A stretch of 42,256 nt of DNA from a virus, in IMG/VR virus record IMGVR_UViG_3300046692_000589, positions 1 through 42,256 of that record. The stretch is one strand, 5' to 3'. The notes under the pieces were generated by a model that was not told where the DNA came from, did not search any database, and saw only the letters and a program-made list of their open reading frames with translations. A program made the position numbers and the translations under genes. Below, one piece after another: positions 32,131 through 39,112 of this stretch (position 1 is the stretch's first letter; each line of letters starts with the position of its first letter).

Positions 32131-32928
32131 ATGAAATATCTACCTTCAGAATTTTTGCCCACTCTCGCCGACCGGCTAAAGTACGCCATGGAACAGCTCG
32201 ACATGAGCCAACCAGACGTAGCTAAACTCGCCGGCTGTTCGCAGACAACAATATTTAAGATTCTTGCTGGGCTCACGAGAGAAAGTCGCAAGACTGGCTC
32301 GATTGCCAGAGGATTGAATATTTCGGTCGCGTGGCTTGAGAACGGAGACATGCCCGCGACGGTCACCCCTATAACGCCCGACCAACCGATCTTCAAACAA
32401 CGGTCCGCGTTAGACCTTGCACCTATCACTGCCTGGGATAGCTCCACCCCGCTTGACGATGGAGCGGTAGAAATCCCTCTATTCAAACAGGTAGAGATCT
32501 CGGCAGGTAGCGGGCGAACAGCAGTTCAAGGTGAATGGGGTCGAATAATTCGATTCCCTGAAGCCACCCTACGAGAATGTGGTGTTGAGGCAGCAAACGC
32601 TATGTGTGCCTCCGTTACAGGTAAGAGCCAAGAGCCTTTGATACTGCACGGGGCAATAGTCGGTATCGACCGCGGGATGACCAAAATCATCCCGGATCAT
32701 TTGTATGCTATTGAGCAGGAAGGCTCGCTCCGAGTGAAATTTTTGGAACGATTGGATGGCGGCGGACTTCGGCTCATCAGCTACAATCGGGGAGATTTCC
32801 CAGACGAAACATATTCGTTTGACCAATTTATGGAACAACAAATGAAGGTCCTTGGACGCATTTTTTGGTGGTCCACTATTCGCCCAGTAAACGCGTACCC
32901 ACTACCGCATTGTCCGTATAATGGCTAA
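32131..32928 (+). CDS. CI-like repressor with S24 autocleavage domain
   Basis: A 265-residue repressor. Residues 12-50 hold a helix-turn-helix (M-S-Q-P-D-V-A-K-L-A-G-C-S-Q-T-T-I-F-K-I-L). The C-terminal domain is LexA/CI-type S24: cleavage site at A125-G126, nucleophile S166 in G-K-S-Q-E-P, and K203 in L-R-V-K-F. These indicate RecA-stimulated self-cleavage and SOS induction. It maintains lysogeny by binding the operator sites on both sides of its gene. There is no clear ribosome site, consistent with a leaderless message. Confidence 0.92.
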   Translation: MKYLPSEFLPTLADRLKYAMEQLDMSQPDVAKLAGCSQTTIFKILAGLTRESRKTGSIARGLNISVAWLENGDMPATVTPITPDQPIFKQRSALDLAPITAWDSSTPLDDGAVEIPLFKQVEISAGSGRTAVQGEWGRIIRFPEATLRECGVEAANAMCASVTGKSQEPLILHGAIVGIDRGMTKIIPDHLYAIEQEGSLRVKFLERLDGGGLRLISYNRGDFPDETYSFDQFMEQQMKVLGRIFWWSTIRPVNAYPLPHCPYNG

Positions 32929-32931
32929 CCT

Positions 32932-32945
32932 ACAACCTTAGTTGT
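32932..32945. promoter_or_regulatory. Operator-like site O3 after cI
   Basis: ACAACCTTAGTTGT, perfect ACAAC / GTTGT dyad, 4 bases after the cI stop and upstream of the rightward early operon; lambda oL analogue. Confidence 0.6.
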
Positions 32946-32956
32946 TGCTAAAACCT

Positions 32957-32970
32957 AAAACCTAAGTTAT
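32957..32970. promoter_or_regulatory. Operator-like site O4 upstream of the early operon
   Basis: AAAACCTAAGTTAT, related to O3, with an extra half-site AAAACCT just before it (32950-32956). A weak promoter (TTGTTG, then AGTTAT 17 bp on) overlaps O3 and O4 and could drive the rightward operon. Confidence 0.5.
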
Positions 32971-33008
32971 TTTTGCCTCACTCTCCCACCACAGAGCGAG
33001 GCAACACC

Positions 33009-33188
33009 ATGCACACCACAGCCACCCTGCACGTCCATCCGGCGTGCACCAGCAATCGGAAACTGATCGAGCAGCTGCAATCCACCACCGGCTGCCTGAT
33101 CGTCATCCACAACAACAAACCTAAACTTGTCGCTAAAAGCTACCAGCCCACCCCCTTCGATCCGAATGGCGGAGGGCACGCAGCATGA
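33009..33188 (+). CDS. Small early protein, unknown
   Basis: A 59-residue protein, first gene of the rightward early operon. GAGG sits 7 bases before the ATG at 33009. It has H-T-T-A-T-L-H-V-H-P-A-C and C-L-I-V-I-H-N-N-K-P-K-L-V-A-K. Small proteins of this type occur in Pseudomonas prophages; function not known. It overlaps the next gene by ATGA. Confidence 0.7.
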   Translation: MHTTATLHVHPACTSNRKLIEQLQSTTGCLIVIHNNKPKLVAKSYQPTPFDPNGGGHAA

Positions 33189-33775
33189 TCAAGTTCAAAA
33201 TCGACAACCGCACACTGCAGTTGCTCAACGCCCAGGTAAACCTGACAGAGACCTTTAAGCATGCCCTAAGGTCCACACCCAAGCGTGAAGCCTTGGCATT
33301 TCGTTTGAAGGTCGAACGCGGCGCCACCGACACCCTCTTTGTCGTCGAACTGGGCAGCGAACGCCACACGCTGACCTTGAAAAACGAGAAGAAGATGCAC
33401 CTTAAGCTGGCCGACTTCATTGAAGAAATCGCCAACGGTCCATTCGACCCCACCAACACAGTCGACCTGTCGGACCTCCCACACTCCTACCGCCAATACG
33501 CCCGCTTCGATGCTGAGCATAAGCAGCGAGTTTTTGAGCTCGTCCGTACGGGCGGTTCGCTGTGTCTCGACATGGGCTTTGAGCAACCGATTAACTTGGC
33601 CATCCACCGCACCCAAACGCGCCCCGGCGTCACCACCATCATGAGCATCGGCGTAAGACGCCCACGCACTAAGAGTTTCTCGGTGTGCGGTACCGACGAG
33701 CAGATCTACGAAAAAATCGCCGAATCCATCAACCACTTGGCTGCCGTGGCGACGCCCGCCGCGCATGCAGCATAG
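33185..33775 (+). CDS. Early protein, unknown
   Basis: A 196-residue, mixed alpha/beta protein without recognised motifs; I see no membrane segment. The middle includes L-T-L-K-N-E-K-K-M-H-L-K-L-A-D-F and a polar stretch around D-L-P-H-S-Y-R-Q-Y-A-R-F-D-A-E-H. ATGA overlap with the gene before it places it firmly in the operon. Confidence 0.7.
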   Translation: MIKFKIDNRTLQLLNAQVNLTETFKHALRSTPKREALAFRLKVERGATDTLFVVELGSERHTLTLKNEKKMHLKLADFIEEIANGPFDPTNTVDLSDLPHSYRQYARFDAEHKQRVFELVRTGGSLCLDMGFEQPINLAIHRTQTRPGVTTIMSIGVRRPRTKSFSVCGTDEQIYEKIAESINHLAAVATPAAHAA

Positions 33776-33784
33776 GAGGTTGAA

Positions 33785-34069
33785 ATGGAACGTAGCCTGG
33801 AAAAAGCCGCCAAGTACTTCGGCCTCACCCGACCCAAGCTGATCGCGCTCATGCGCGAGAAAGGCCTGCTCAACGACCGCAACCTGCCGGCATTCCCAGT
33901 CCGCGACCGCGAGTACCTGCGGATCAAGGACGGTACCTGGTATCACGAAACCGCCGGTATGCAATACAGCCAGTCGACCAAGGTCCGGCAAGCCGGCATG
34001 CGCTGGCTGGCCGAGCAACTGGGCCTCGAACTGCCCGCCATACCGGCCGACAACCGTGACGTGGCCTAG
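33785..34069 (+). CDS. KilAC-type domain protein, possible antirepressor
   Basis: A 94-residue protein matching the C-terminal DNA-binding domain of phage antirepressors (KilA-C): S-L-E-K-A-A-K-Y-F-G-L at the start, L-M-R-E-K-G-L-L-N-D-R-N-L-P, G-T-W-Y-H-E, and S-T-K-V-R-Q-A-G-M-R-W-L. The usual N-terminal domain is absent, so it is a standalone module. AGGAGG sits 5 bases before the ATG. Confidence 0.8.
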   Translation: MERSLEKAAKYFGLTRPKLIALMREKGLLNDRNLPAFPVRDREYLRIKDGTWYHETAGMQYSQSTKVRQAGMRWLAEQLGLELPAIPADNRDVA

Positions 34070-34229
34070 GGAATACGCCCGCCAGATCGTCGCCATGCGC
34101 ACACGCGAGGAGCGCAACGCCGCGCTCCTCGAAGTGCCCGAGCATCTGCGGGAGCTAACCAAGACCCACTGCCTGAACGCATGGAATCACCCCAAAAGGA
34201 AAAAACCACATGAACAGCAACCTGCTTGA
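34056..34229 (+). CDS. Small early protein starting at GTG
   Basis: A 57-residue frame starting at GTG inside the end of the KilAC-type gene and overlapping the next gene by 20 bases. It reads V/M-T-W-P-R-E-Y-A-R-Q-I-V-A-M, R-E-E-R-N-A-A-L-L-E-V-P-E-H-L-R-E-L, a pattern I recognise from many small Pseudomonas prophage proteins. Function unknown. The lack of a strong ribosome site fits coupling to the preceding gene. Confidence 0.6.
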   Translation: MTWPREYARQIVAMRTREERNAALLEVPEHLRELTKTHCLNAWNHPKRKKPHEQQPA

Positions 34230-34575
34230 TCAACACCTCATCGATCTGCTGCGCATTCCTGCGGAGCAACGGACCCAAGCAAACATCGCCGAGGCTATCA
34301 ACCAGATCCGCGCCGCCGCCCAGCTCGATACGACGCCACTGAATATGGCTCATCAGGAACATAGCAAACTGGCGGCTATTGTCGAGTTTCTGGCGGTGGA
34401 GCTGGACATGAAGGCACACAACACCACTCTCGACATCCGCGAATCCCACCCGTACACGCTCAGCGCAATAATGAGGGTCAATAATGACGGCCTGTACTTG
34501 ATGGGATTCGGTCAGACCGCAGAAGAGGCACTTAAGGATCTTCACCCAGTAAAAGCGAACAAGGACGCGGCATGA
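34210..34575 (+). CDS. Early protein, unknown
   Basis: A 121-residue protein. N-terminal half helical (L-L-D-Q-H-L-I-D-L-L-R-I-P), C-terminal half with I-M-R-V-N-N-D-G-L-Y-L-M-G-F-G-Q-T-A-E-E-A-L, resembling a small dsRNA-binding-like or single-domain alpha/beta fold; no family assigned. AGGA upstream of the ATG; ATGA overlap with the PrtN-like gene. Confidence 0.65.
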   Translation: MNSNLLDQHLIDLLRIPAEQRTQANIAEAINQIRAAAQLDTTPLNMAHQEHSKLAAIVEFLAVELDMKAHNTTLDIRESHPYTLSAIMRVNNDGLYLMGFGQTAEEALKDLHPVKANKDAA

Positions 34576-34892
34576 AGGACTTCAATCAAGCACCGCTACG
34601 ACTACTTCCCGCACCGGATAGCTCCACCGTCGAGATGCTGCACCACCTCTTCGGCGACGTGCTCATCCCCCTCGAAAAGCTGCGCGTGCACTACTTCAAA
34701 AACCTCAATGAAAAGACGTTCACGGAGGCGATCAACAGCGGGCGGATTCAACTCCCGGTAACCACCATCGACGAAAGCGTGAAAGCGTTGAGGTATGCCC
34801 ATATCAAGCACGTTGCCGCCTTGATCGACATCCGTGCCTACAAGGCAGACGAAGACATGCCGCGACCATCAACCGATAAACCGGAGGCGTGA
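34572..34892 (+). CDS. PrtN-like pyocin activator family protein
   Basis: A 106-residue protein of the PrtN family: L-I-P-L-E-K-L-R-V-H-Y-F-K-N-L-N, then G-R-I-Q-L-P-V-T-T-I-D-E-S-V-K-A-L-R and A-A-L-I-D-I-R. In P. aeruginosa PrtN activates pyocin genes. Members are common in Pseudomonas prophage early regions. The small winged-helix-like fold also resembles excisionases, so a role in control of the integrase is possible. Confidence 0.82.
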   Translation: MKDFNQAPLRLLPAPDSSTVEMLHHLFGDVLIPLEKLRVHYFKNLNEKTFTEAINSGRIQLPVTTIDESVKALRYAHIKHVAALIDIRAYKADEDMPRPSTDKPEA

Positions 34893-34893
34893 C

Positions 34894-35091
34894 ATGTCAC
34901 TTTTCAACCGATGCAGGCATTGCCGAACGACTCTGTCAGCCAAGGAAACGCCCGACCGTCTTTGCGGTGAGTGCTGCTAATTTGCGGCCGATTACCGACG
35001 CTACGACGCCCTGCGTGAAGAAGGTTGCAGGCCGTACTAGGCCAAGCTGATGTGCGGGCTGGTCGATCCTTCCGATCCAGAAGACGAATAA
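34894..35091 (+). pseudogene. Zinc-ribbon gene broken by two in-frame stops
   Basis: From ATG 34894 the frame reads 28 codons with C-x2-C (C-R-H-C) and C-x2-C (C-G-E-C), then TAA at 34978, 19 more sensible codons (F-A-A-D-Y-R-R-Y-D-A-L-R-E-E-G), TAG at 35038, then A-K-L-M-C-G-L-V-D-P-S-D-P-E-D-E and a final TAA at 35089-35091. All three parts look like one small phage protein of about 65 residues. Both internal stops differ from a Gln codon by one C-to-T change. The first 28 residues alone may still be a functional mini zinc ribbon. Confidence 0.6.
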
Positions 35092-35134
35092 CCATCCATA
35101 AACTCGGCGCCACCACCAGCAAGGAATTAACACC

Positions 35135-35440
35135 ATGAAAGCTGAACCATCAAAAGACCTTTTATCGGTAGGGATCGAAGGCGAGCACCTTGTAATTCGC
35201 ATTGGCGTCGCATGCCTCACCAGCACAATCCCATTGGCTGACACCTGGCCAGTCAACGACGAGGGCGAGCCCTACAAGATCGTGAACACCCAGCAGTTTC
35301 TGCAGGATCTGATCAGGGAGCTGGGACGCGAGAACGAGCAAGGCGCGACCCTCTTACATCTAGCGCTTGATCAGGCAGCGACTGAGGTTACTGAGCAAGG
35401 CTATGACAGCGTAGAGCGGCCAGACGGAAACTCCGACTGA
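35135..35440 (+). CDS. Early protein, unknown
   Basis: A 101-residue acidic protein: D-L-L-S-V-G-I-E-G-E-H-L-V-I-R-I-G-V near the start, then helices rich in Gln and Glu. Proteins with this start occur in Pseudomonas phages; function unknown. AAGGA lies upstream of the ATG. Confidence 0.65.
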   Translation: MKAEPSKDLLSVGIEGEHLVIRIGVACLTSTIPLADTWPVNDEGEPYKIVNTQQFLQDLIRELGRENEQGATLLHLALDQAATEVTEQGYDSVERPDGNSD

Positions 35441-35499
35441 TCCGACATCGCCCCCAACTGCTGCCACCACCAGCATCAAAACCACCAGGAGCACACCAC

Positions 35500-36042
35500 A
35501 TGACCACAATACAAATCTGCGCATTGATCGTTCTGACCGTACTCGTCGGCCTTACCTATTGGGCAGGCTATCGCGGCGGTCTGATCGATGGCCGTATTGA
35601 AGGCATTGACGAAGGCAAGGCCATTCAACAGGCAGACAACTCTGAATCGATTGGGGGACTGCAACTTCTTGTTGATCAATGGCACGGCCATTACGAATCA
35701 ATCTACGCATGCTACACGCGCGCCTTAGAGGCTTCCAAACTTGGAGAGACAGAACGTCAAACTCTGCTGGAAATCGCAGAAAAACTGCGAATCGCGGCTG
35801 AGACATTCAGTGCCTTCCGTACGGGCAAGAAACTCGAACGTGACACCATTGTGCTACGCGATCAAGCACTCGCCATGGCAGCCCTGCTGGATCCAGCAAC
35901 ACAACTGGATTTATCCAAGGAGGGCGAATCTGGCGACGGAAGCATCCATATAAGTTTCGAGGACGTAAAAAAGGCATCGCTGTTTTTTCAGCAGCTTCAC
36001 CTGAAAAACCAACCCCGAAAAATGGTCGGAGGTGAAGCATGA
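35500..36042 (+). CDS. Early protein with one N-terminal membrane segment
   Basis: A 180-residue protein with a single membrane segment at about residues 5-22 (I-C-A-L-I-V-L-T-V-L-V-G), then G-Y-R-G-G and a long polar helical part. It is probably anchored in the inner membrane with the bulk on one side. CAGGAG lies 8 bases before the ATG; ATGA overlap with the next gene. Function unknown. Confidence 0.7.
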   Translation: MTTIQICALIVLTVLVGLTYWAGYRGGLIDGRIEGIDEGKAIQQADNSESIGGLQLLVDQWHGHYESIYACYTRALEASKLGETERQTLLEIAEKLRIAAETFSAFRTGKKLERDTIVLRDQALAMAALLDPATQLDLSKEGESGDGSIHISFEDVKKASLFFQQLHLKNQPRKMVGGEA

Positions 36043-36260
36043 GTCGTCCTATCTCAACGCTGCGCCTCACCCCCGAGGCTGCCGGCAAGTTACAGCAGCA
36101 ATGCACTAAAGCCACCACCGAGCTGCAGGAGCTGACGCGCTTTCGCAAAGAGTTCGACCGGCAGCTGGCCGGGTTGATTGGCAATGACAAGCTGCGCAAA
36201 CTCCACAGGGACACCAAGAACGCGCTGCTACTGGCGGACCTAGTCAAGGAGGCTGCATGA
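36039..36260 (+). CDS. Small helical early protein, unknown
   Basis: A 73-residue, highly helical, charged protein (T-E-L-Q-E-L-T-R-F-R-K-E-F-D-R-Q-L). GGAGG lies 6 bases before the ATG; it overlaps both neighbours by ATGA. Function unknown. Confidence 0.68.
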   Translation: MSRPISTLRLTPEAAGKLQQQCTKATTELQELTRFRKEFDRQLAGLIGNDKLRKLHRDTKNALLLADLVKEAA

Positions 36261-36799
36261 GCCAGATTCTGACCGTCACCGGCAAGCGCTTTGGATTGTT
36301 TGAGTCCGACGCGGACATGATCGATCCACGGGACATCTCGCACTCGTTGGCGCACCCGTGCCGCTTCAACGGCCACACCCGCGACTTCTATAGCGTGGCC
36401 CAACATAGCTGCATCGTGCCCGATCTGGTGCCGGATGAACATAAACTCGCCGCCTTACTACACGACGCCACAGAGGCTTATCTGGGCGACATGACCCGGC
36501 CACTCAAGCAGTGGATTCGTGCGTATCAAGACTTCGAGGACCTAGTCTGGTGGCGCGTTTGCGAACGCTTTGACATTGCTCCGGAACTCCCCGACTGCGT
36601 TCAACACGCCGACATGATTGCGCTGGCCACCGAACGCCGCGACCTCATGCCCGCCGATCCGACCACCTGGGATTGTTTGGTCGGCATCGAACCCATGGCC
36701 GAAACGATCCGCCCATGGACCGCCACCGAAGCACGGCTCACGTTTCACCAACGCCTGATGGACCAACTCACTATCGAACACCGGAGGAAAGCGGCATGA
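36257..36799 (+). CDS. HD-domain phosphohydrolase
   Basis: A 180-residue HD-type hydrolase: H50 in S-V-A-Q-H-S, the H69-D70 pair in L-L-H-D-A-T-E-A-Y-L-G-D, and D119 in Q-H-A-D-M-I-A-L-A. This is the YfbR/5'-nucleotidase-like class, which removes phosphate from deoxynucleotides. In a phage it may adjust the dNTP pool or modified-base supply. ATGA overlaps on both sides. Confidence 0.88.
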   Translation: MSQILTVTGKRFGLFESDADMIDPRDISHSLAHPCRFNGHTRDFYSVAQHSCIVPDLVPDEHKLAALLHDATEAYLGDMTRPLKQWIRAYQDFEDLVWWRVCERFDIAPELPDCVQHADMIALATERRDLMPADPTTWDCLVGIEPMAETIRPWTATEARLTFHQRLMDQLTIEHRRKAA

Positions 36800-37098
36800 A
36801 GATGGACCTGCATACCACTCAAGCATCGACCGCTTTGCTCCGCACTGCCAATCGTGTCGACACGCTAGAAACAAACAGTCTCTGCTGCGCAGCAGCAGGC
36901 ATTATTGCCCCTCTCCGCGCCACTGCCGAGGCACTTATACCCCACGAAAAGCTGCGCGAGGCAGCCCCACCTGATGCAACGCTAATCGCTCAGAATCGCC
37001 CGCCCGCGCAGCCTGTCGTGGGGTATACGTCCCCTTCTAAAATCGCGAACGCCATGCCTGCGGCGCTGGTAGGCCGGTGTGAGGGGGATAAGTCATGA
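36796..37098 (+). CDS. Small early protein, unknown
   Basis: A 100-residue protein starting at the ATG inside the HD gene's stop (ATGA). Ala/Thr-rich, with two Cys (C-C-A-A-A-G) and a Pro-rich C-terminus. No recognised domain. ATGA overlap with the methyltransferase gene. Confidence 0.6.
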   Translation: MKMDLHTTQASTALLRTANRVDTLETNSLCCAAAGIIAPLRATAEALIPHEKLREAAPPDATLIAQNRPPAQPVVGYTSPSKIANAMPAALVGRCEGDKS

Positions 37099-38843
37099 CA
37101 TCGATCTTCACCCCCACTCTAATCGTCATCGCCGTGACCACCCAGTTCGGCCTCGATCTTGCCGGCGAGATCCGCGTCGACCTATTCGCAGGCGGTGGCG
37201 GCGCGACCATGGGTCAGGAAATGGCAACAGGCAAGACGGTCGACATCGCGATTAACCACAACCCCAAAGCCATCAGCATGCACAAGCGCAACCACCCGAG
37301 CGCAGAGCACTACATCACCGACGTCTATGAAGTCTGCCCACGCAAGGCCACGCGCACCCGCCCTGTAGCACATCTACATGCCAGCCCCGAATGCACCCAC
37401 CATAGCCTTGCAGCAGGAGGTCAGGCGCGTAGCAGCACCAGCCGCTCGCTGTCTTGGGTAATCGTTAAATGGGCAGGACAGGTAAAGCCGCGCATGATCA
37501 CTATGGAGAATGTCTGGCAGATCCTGCAATGGGGGCCGCTGATAGCCAAAAGATGCAAAGTGACAGGGCGCGTGGTCCGCCGCGATGGAAGCGTGGCTGT
37601 CGCAGGCGAACGTGTTCCGGTGCAGGACCAGTACTTGGTGCCCGATCCGAAGCGCAAGGGTCAGACCTGGCGCCGCTTCTTGCGGATCCTCAAAGGCATG
37701 GGTTACGACCTGATGCACGGAAAACTCAAGGCTTGTGATTTCGGGGCCGCGACCACCCGTGAACGGCTGTACATGATCGCTCGATGCGACGGCACGCCAC
37801 TTCGCTGGCCAGAGCCGACCCACTTTAAGACCCCGACCAAGAGCCAGAAGGGCTGGCGGACCGCCGCCAGTTGCATAGACTGGTCAATCCCCTGCCCGAG
37901 CATCTTTCTCAGTAAAGAAGAAGGCCGTGCTGTAGGTGTACGTCGTCCGCTGGTGAGTAAGACCATGGAACGTGTGCGCAAAGGAGCACGCCGCTACGTC
38001 ATCGAACACGCCGATCCGTTCATCGTCAGCGTCAACCATTCAGGCAAGGATTTGGCACGCCGCCAGTCCGTTCTACACCCGACCAAGACCATTACTGGCT
38101 CACACGGCTTCGCTGTGGTAACGCCTCAACTGGCCCCGTTCCTCACCGAACACGCCAATGCAACCACTCAGCGCAATATGTCAGCCGACGCACCACTAGG
38201 CACCATTTGCGCCCAGGTCAAAGGCGGGCACTTCGCGCTGGCGGTGGCTTACATCGCGCAGCACAACGGAGGCTTCAACGAAACACTGGGCCGACACCCC
38301 GAACAGCCTCTGACCGCCATCACTACCACTGGCAGCCAACAGCAGCTGGTGACCGCGAACCTGCTCACCCTACGCAAGAACTGTGTGGGCAGTGCGATGA
38401 ACGAGCCGGTATCAACCATTTTTGCCGGCGCCGAGCACCACGCACTGATCGAGTATGGACTCGCACCGCAAGTCGAAGAAAGCGCTCTGCGCGTGGCCGC
38501 GTTCCTGAAGGGCTACTACGGCAGCGACAACATCTATGACCTGCGCGACCCGGCCGCCACGATCACCACACGGGATCGGCTGGCTCTGGTGACCGTGGTG
38601 ATCCAAGGCACGCCATACGTGATCGTCGACATCGGCATGCGCATGCTCACGCCTCGGGAGCTATACCGCGCCCAAGGCTTCCCTGATAACTACGTAATCG
38701 ACCACGGGCACGACGGCATTAAATTCAGCAAGAAGGACCAAGTGTTGATGGTCGGCAACTCAGTATCGCCGTGGCCCATGATGGCACTAATCAACGCTAA
38801 CGCAGATCAAGACGAAGACAGCCTGATTGAGGTGGCCGCATGA
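37095..38843 (+). CDS. DNA cytosine-5 methyltransferase (orphan)
   Basis: A 582-residue C5 methyltransferase. Motif I is V-D-L-F-A-G-G-G-G-A near 28-37 (SAM binding); the catalytic Cys is C100 in A-S-P-E-C-T-H-H-S, a phage variant of the usual P-P-C; motif VI is E-N-V (138-140); motif VIII is T-T-R-E-R-L; the end holds G-N-S-V-S-P-W-P. The target-recognition region (about 345-520) contains repeated P-x-x-T-I-x type units. No restriction endonuclease is nearby, so it likely protects phage DNA from host restriction. Confidence 0.9.
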   Translation: MTSIFTPTLIVIAVTTQFGLDLAGEIRVDLFAGGGGATMGQEMATGKTVDIAINHNPKAISMHKRNHPSAEHYITDVYEVCPRKATRTRPVAHLHASPECTHHSLAAGGQARSSTSRSLSWVIVKWAGQVKPRMITMENVWQILQWGPLIAKRCKVTGRVVRRDGSVAVAGERVPVQDQYLVPDPKRKGQTWRRFLRILKGMGYDLMHGKLKACDFGAATTRERLYMIARCDGTPLRWPEPTHFKTPTKSQKGWRTAASCIDWSIPCPSIFLSKEEGRAVGVRRPLVSKTMERVRKGARRYVIEHADPFIVSVNHSGKDLARRQSVLHPTKTITGSHGFAVVTPQLAPFLTEHANATTQRNMSADAPLGTICAQVKGGHFALAVAYIAQHNGGFNETLGRHPEQPLTAITTTGSQQQLVTANLLTLRKNCVGSAMNEPVSTIFAGAEHHALIEYGLAPQVEESALRVAAFLKGYYGSDNIYDLRDPAATITTRDRLALVTVVIQGTPYVIVDIGMRMLTPRELYRAQGFPDNYVIDHGHDGIKFSKKDQVLMVGNSVSPWPMMALINANADQDEDSLIEVAA

Positions 38844-39112
38844 AAAACGCAGTACCGAATCCAACAATCAATGGGGCATGCATGAAGGCCACAGTTAGCA
38901 CAGGCTTCACCGTCACCAGTCCCGACGGAAAGCCGGCTCGTATGGCGATCGTAGACGAAAATGGCAATATCTTAGCCGTGGGCGACGACGTCTCATGGGC
39001 GGCCTGGCGCGTCTGCGTGGAGGCGCAGGAAAACTTCTGGGAAGGCCAGGGCCATCTGGTGGTACACACCAGTGCGCCCTGTCAGGGCCACAGTAAAAAA
39101 CTCGCCGCGTGA
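38840..39112 (+). CDS. Last early-operon protein, unknown
   Basis: A 90-residue protein with ATGA overlap with the methyltransferase. A start at 38882 (M-K-A-T-V-S-T-G-F) is also possible. It has a strand-rich N-terminal part (V-T-S-P-D-G-K-P-A-R-M-A-I-V-D-E-N-G-N-I-L-A-V) and a helical part. Its stop meets the integrase stop head to head. Function unknown. Confidence 0.6.
   Translation: MKNAVPNPTINGACMKATVSTGFTVTSPDGKPARMAIVDENGNILAVGDDVSWAAWRVCVEAQENFWEGQGHLVVHTSAPCQGHSKKLAA

Noticed and set aside
34978-35040. Stop-codon recoding or suppression in the phage
   Set aside because: Other genes in the window end normally at TAA, TAG and TGA and no suppressor tRNA is visible; decay of one gene is simpler.
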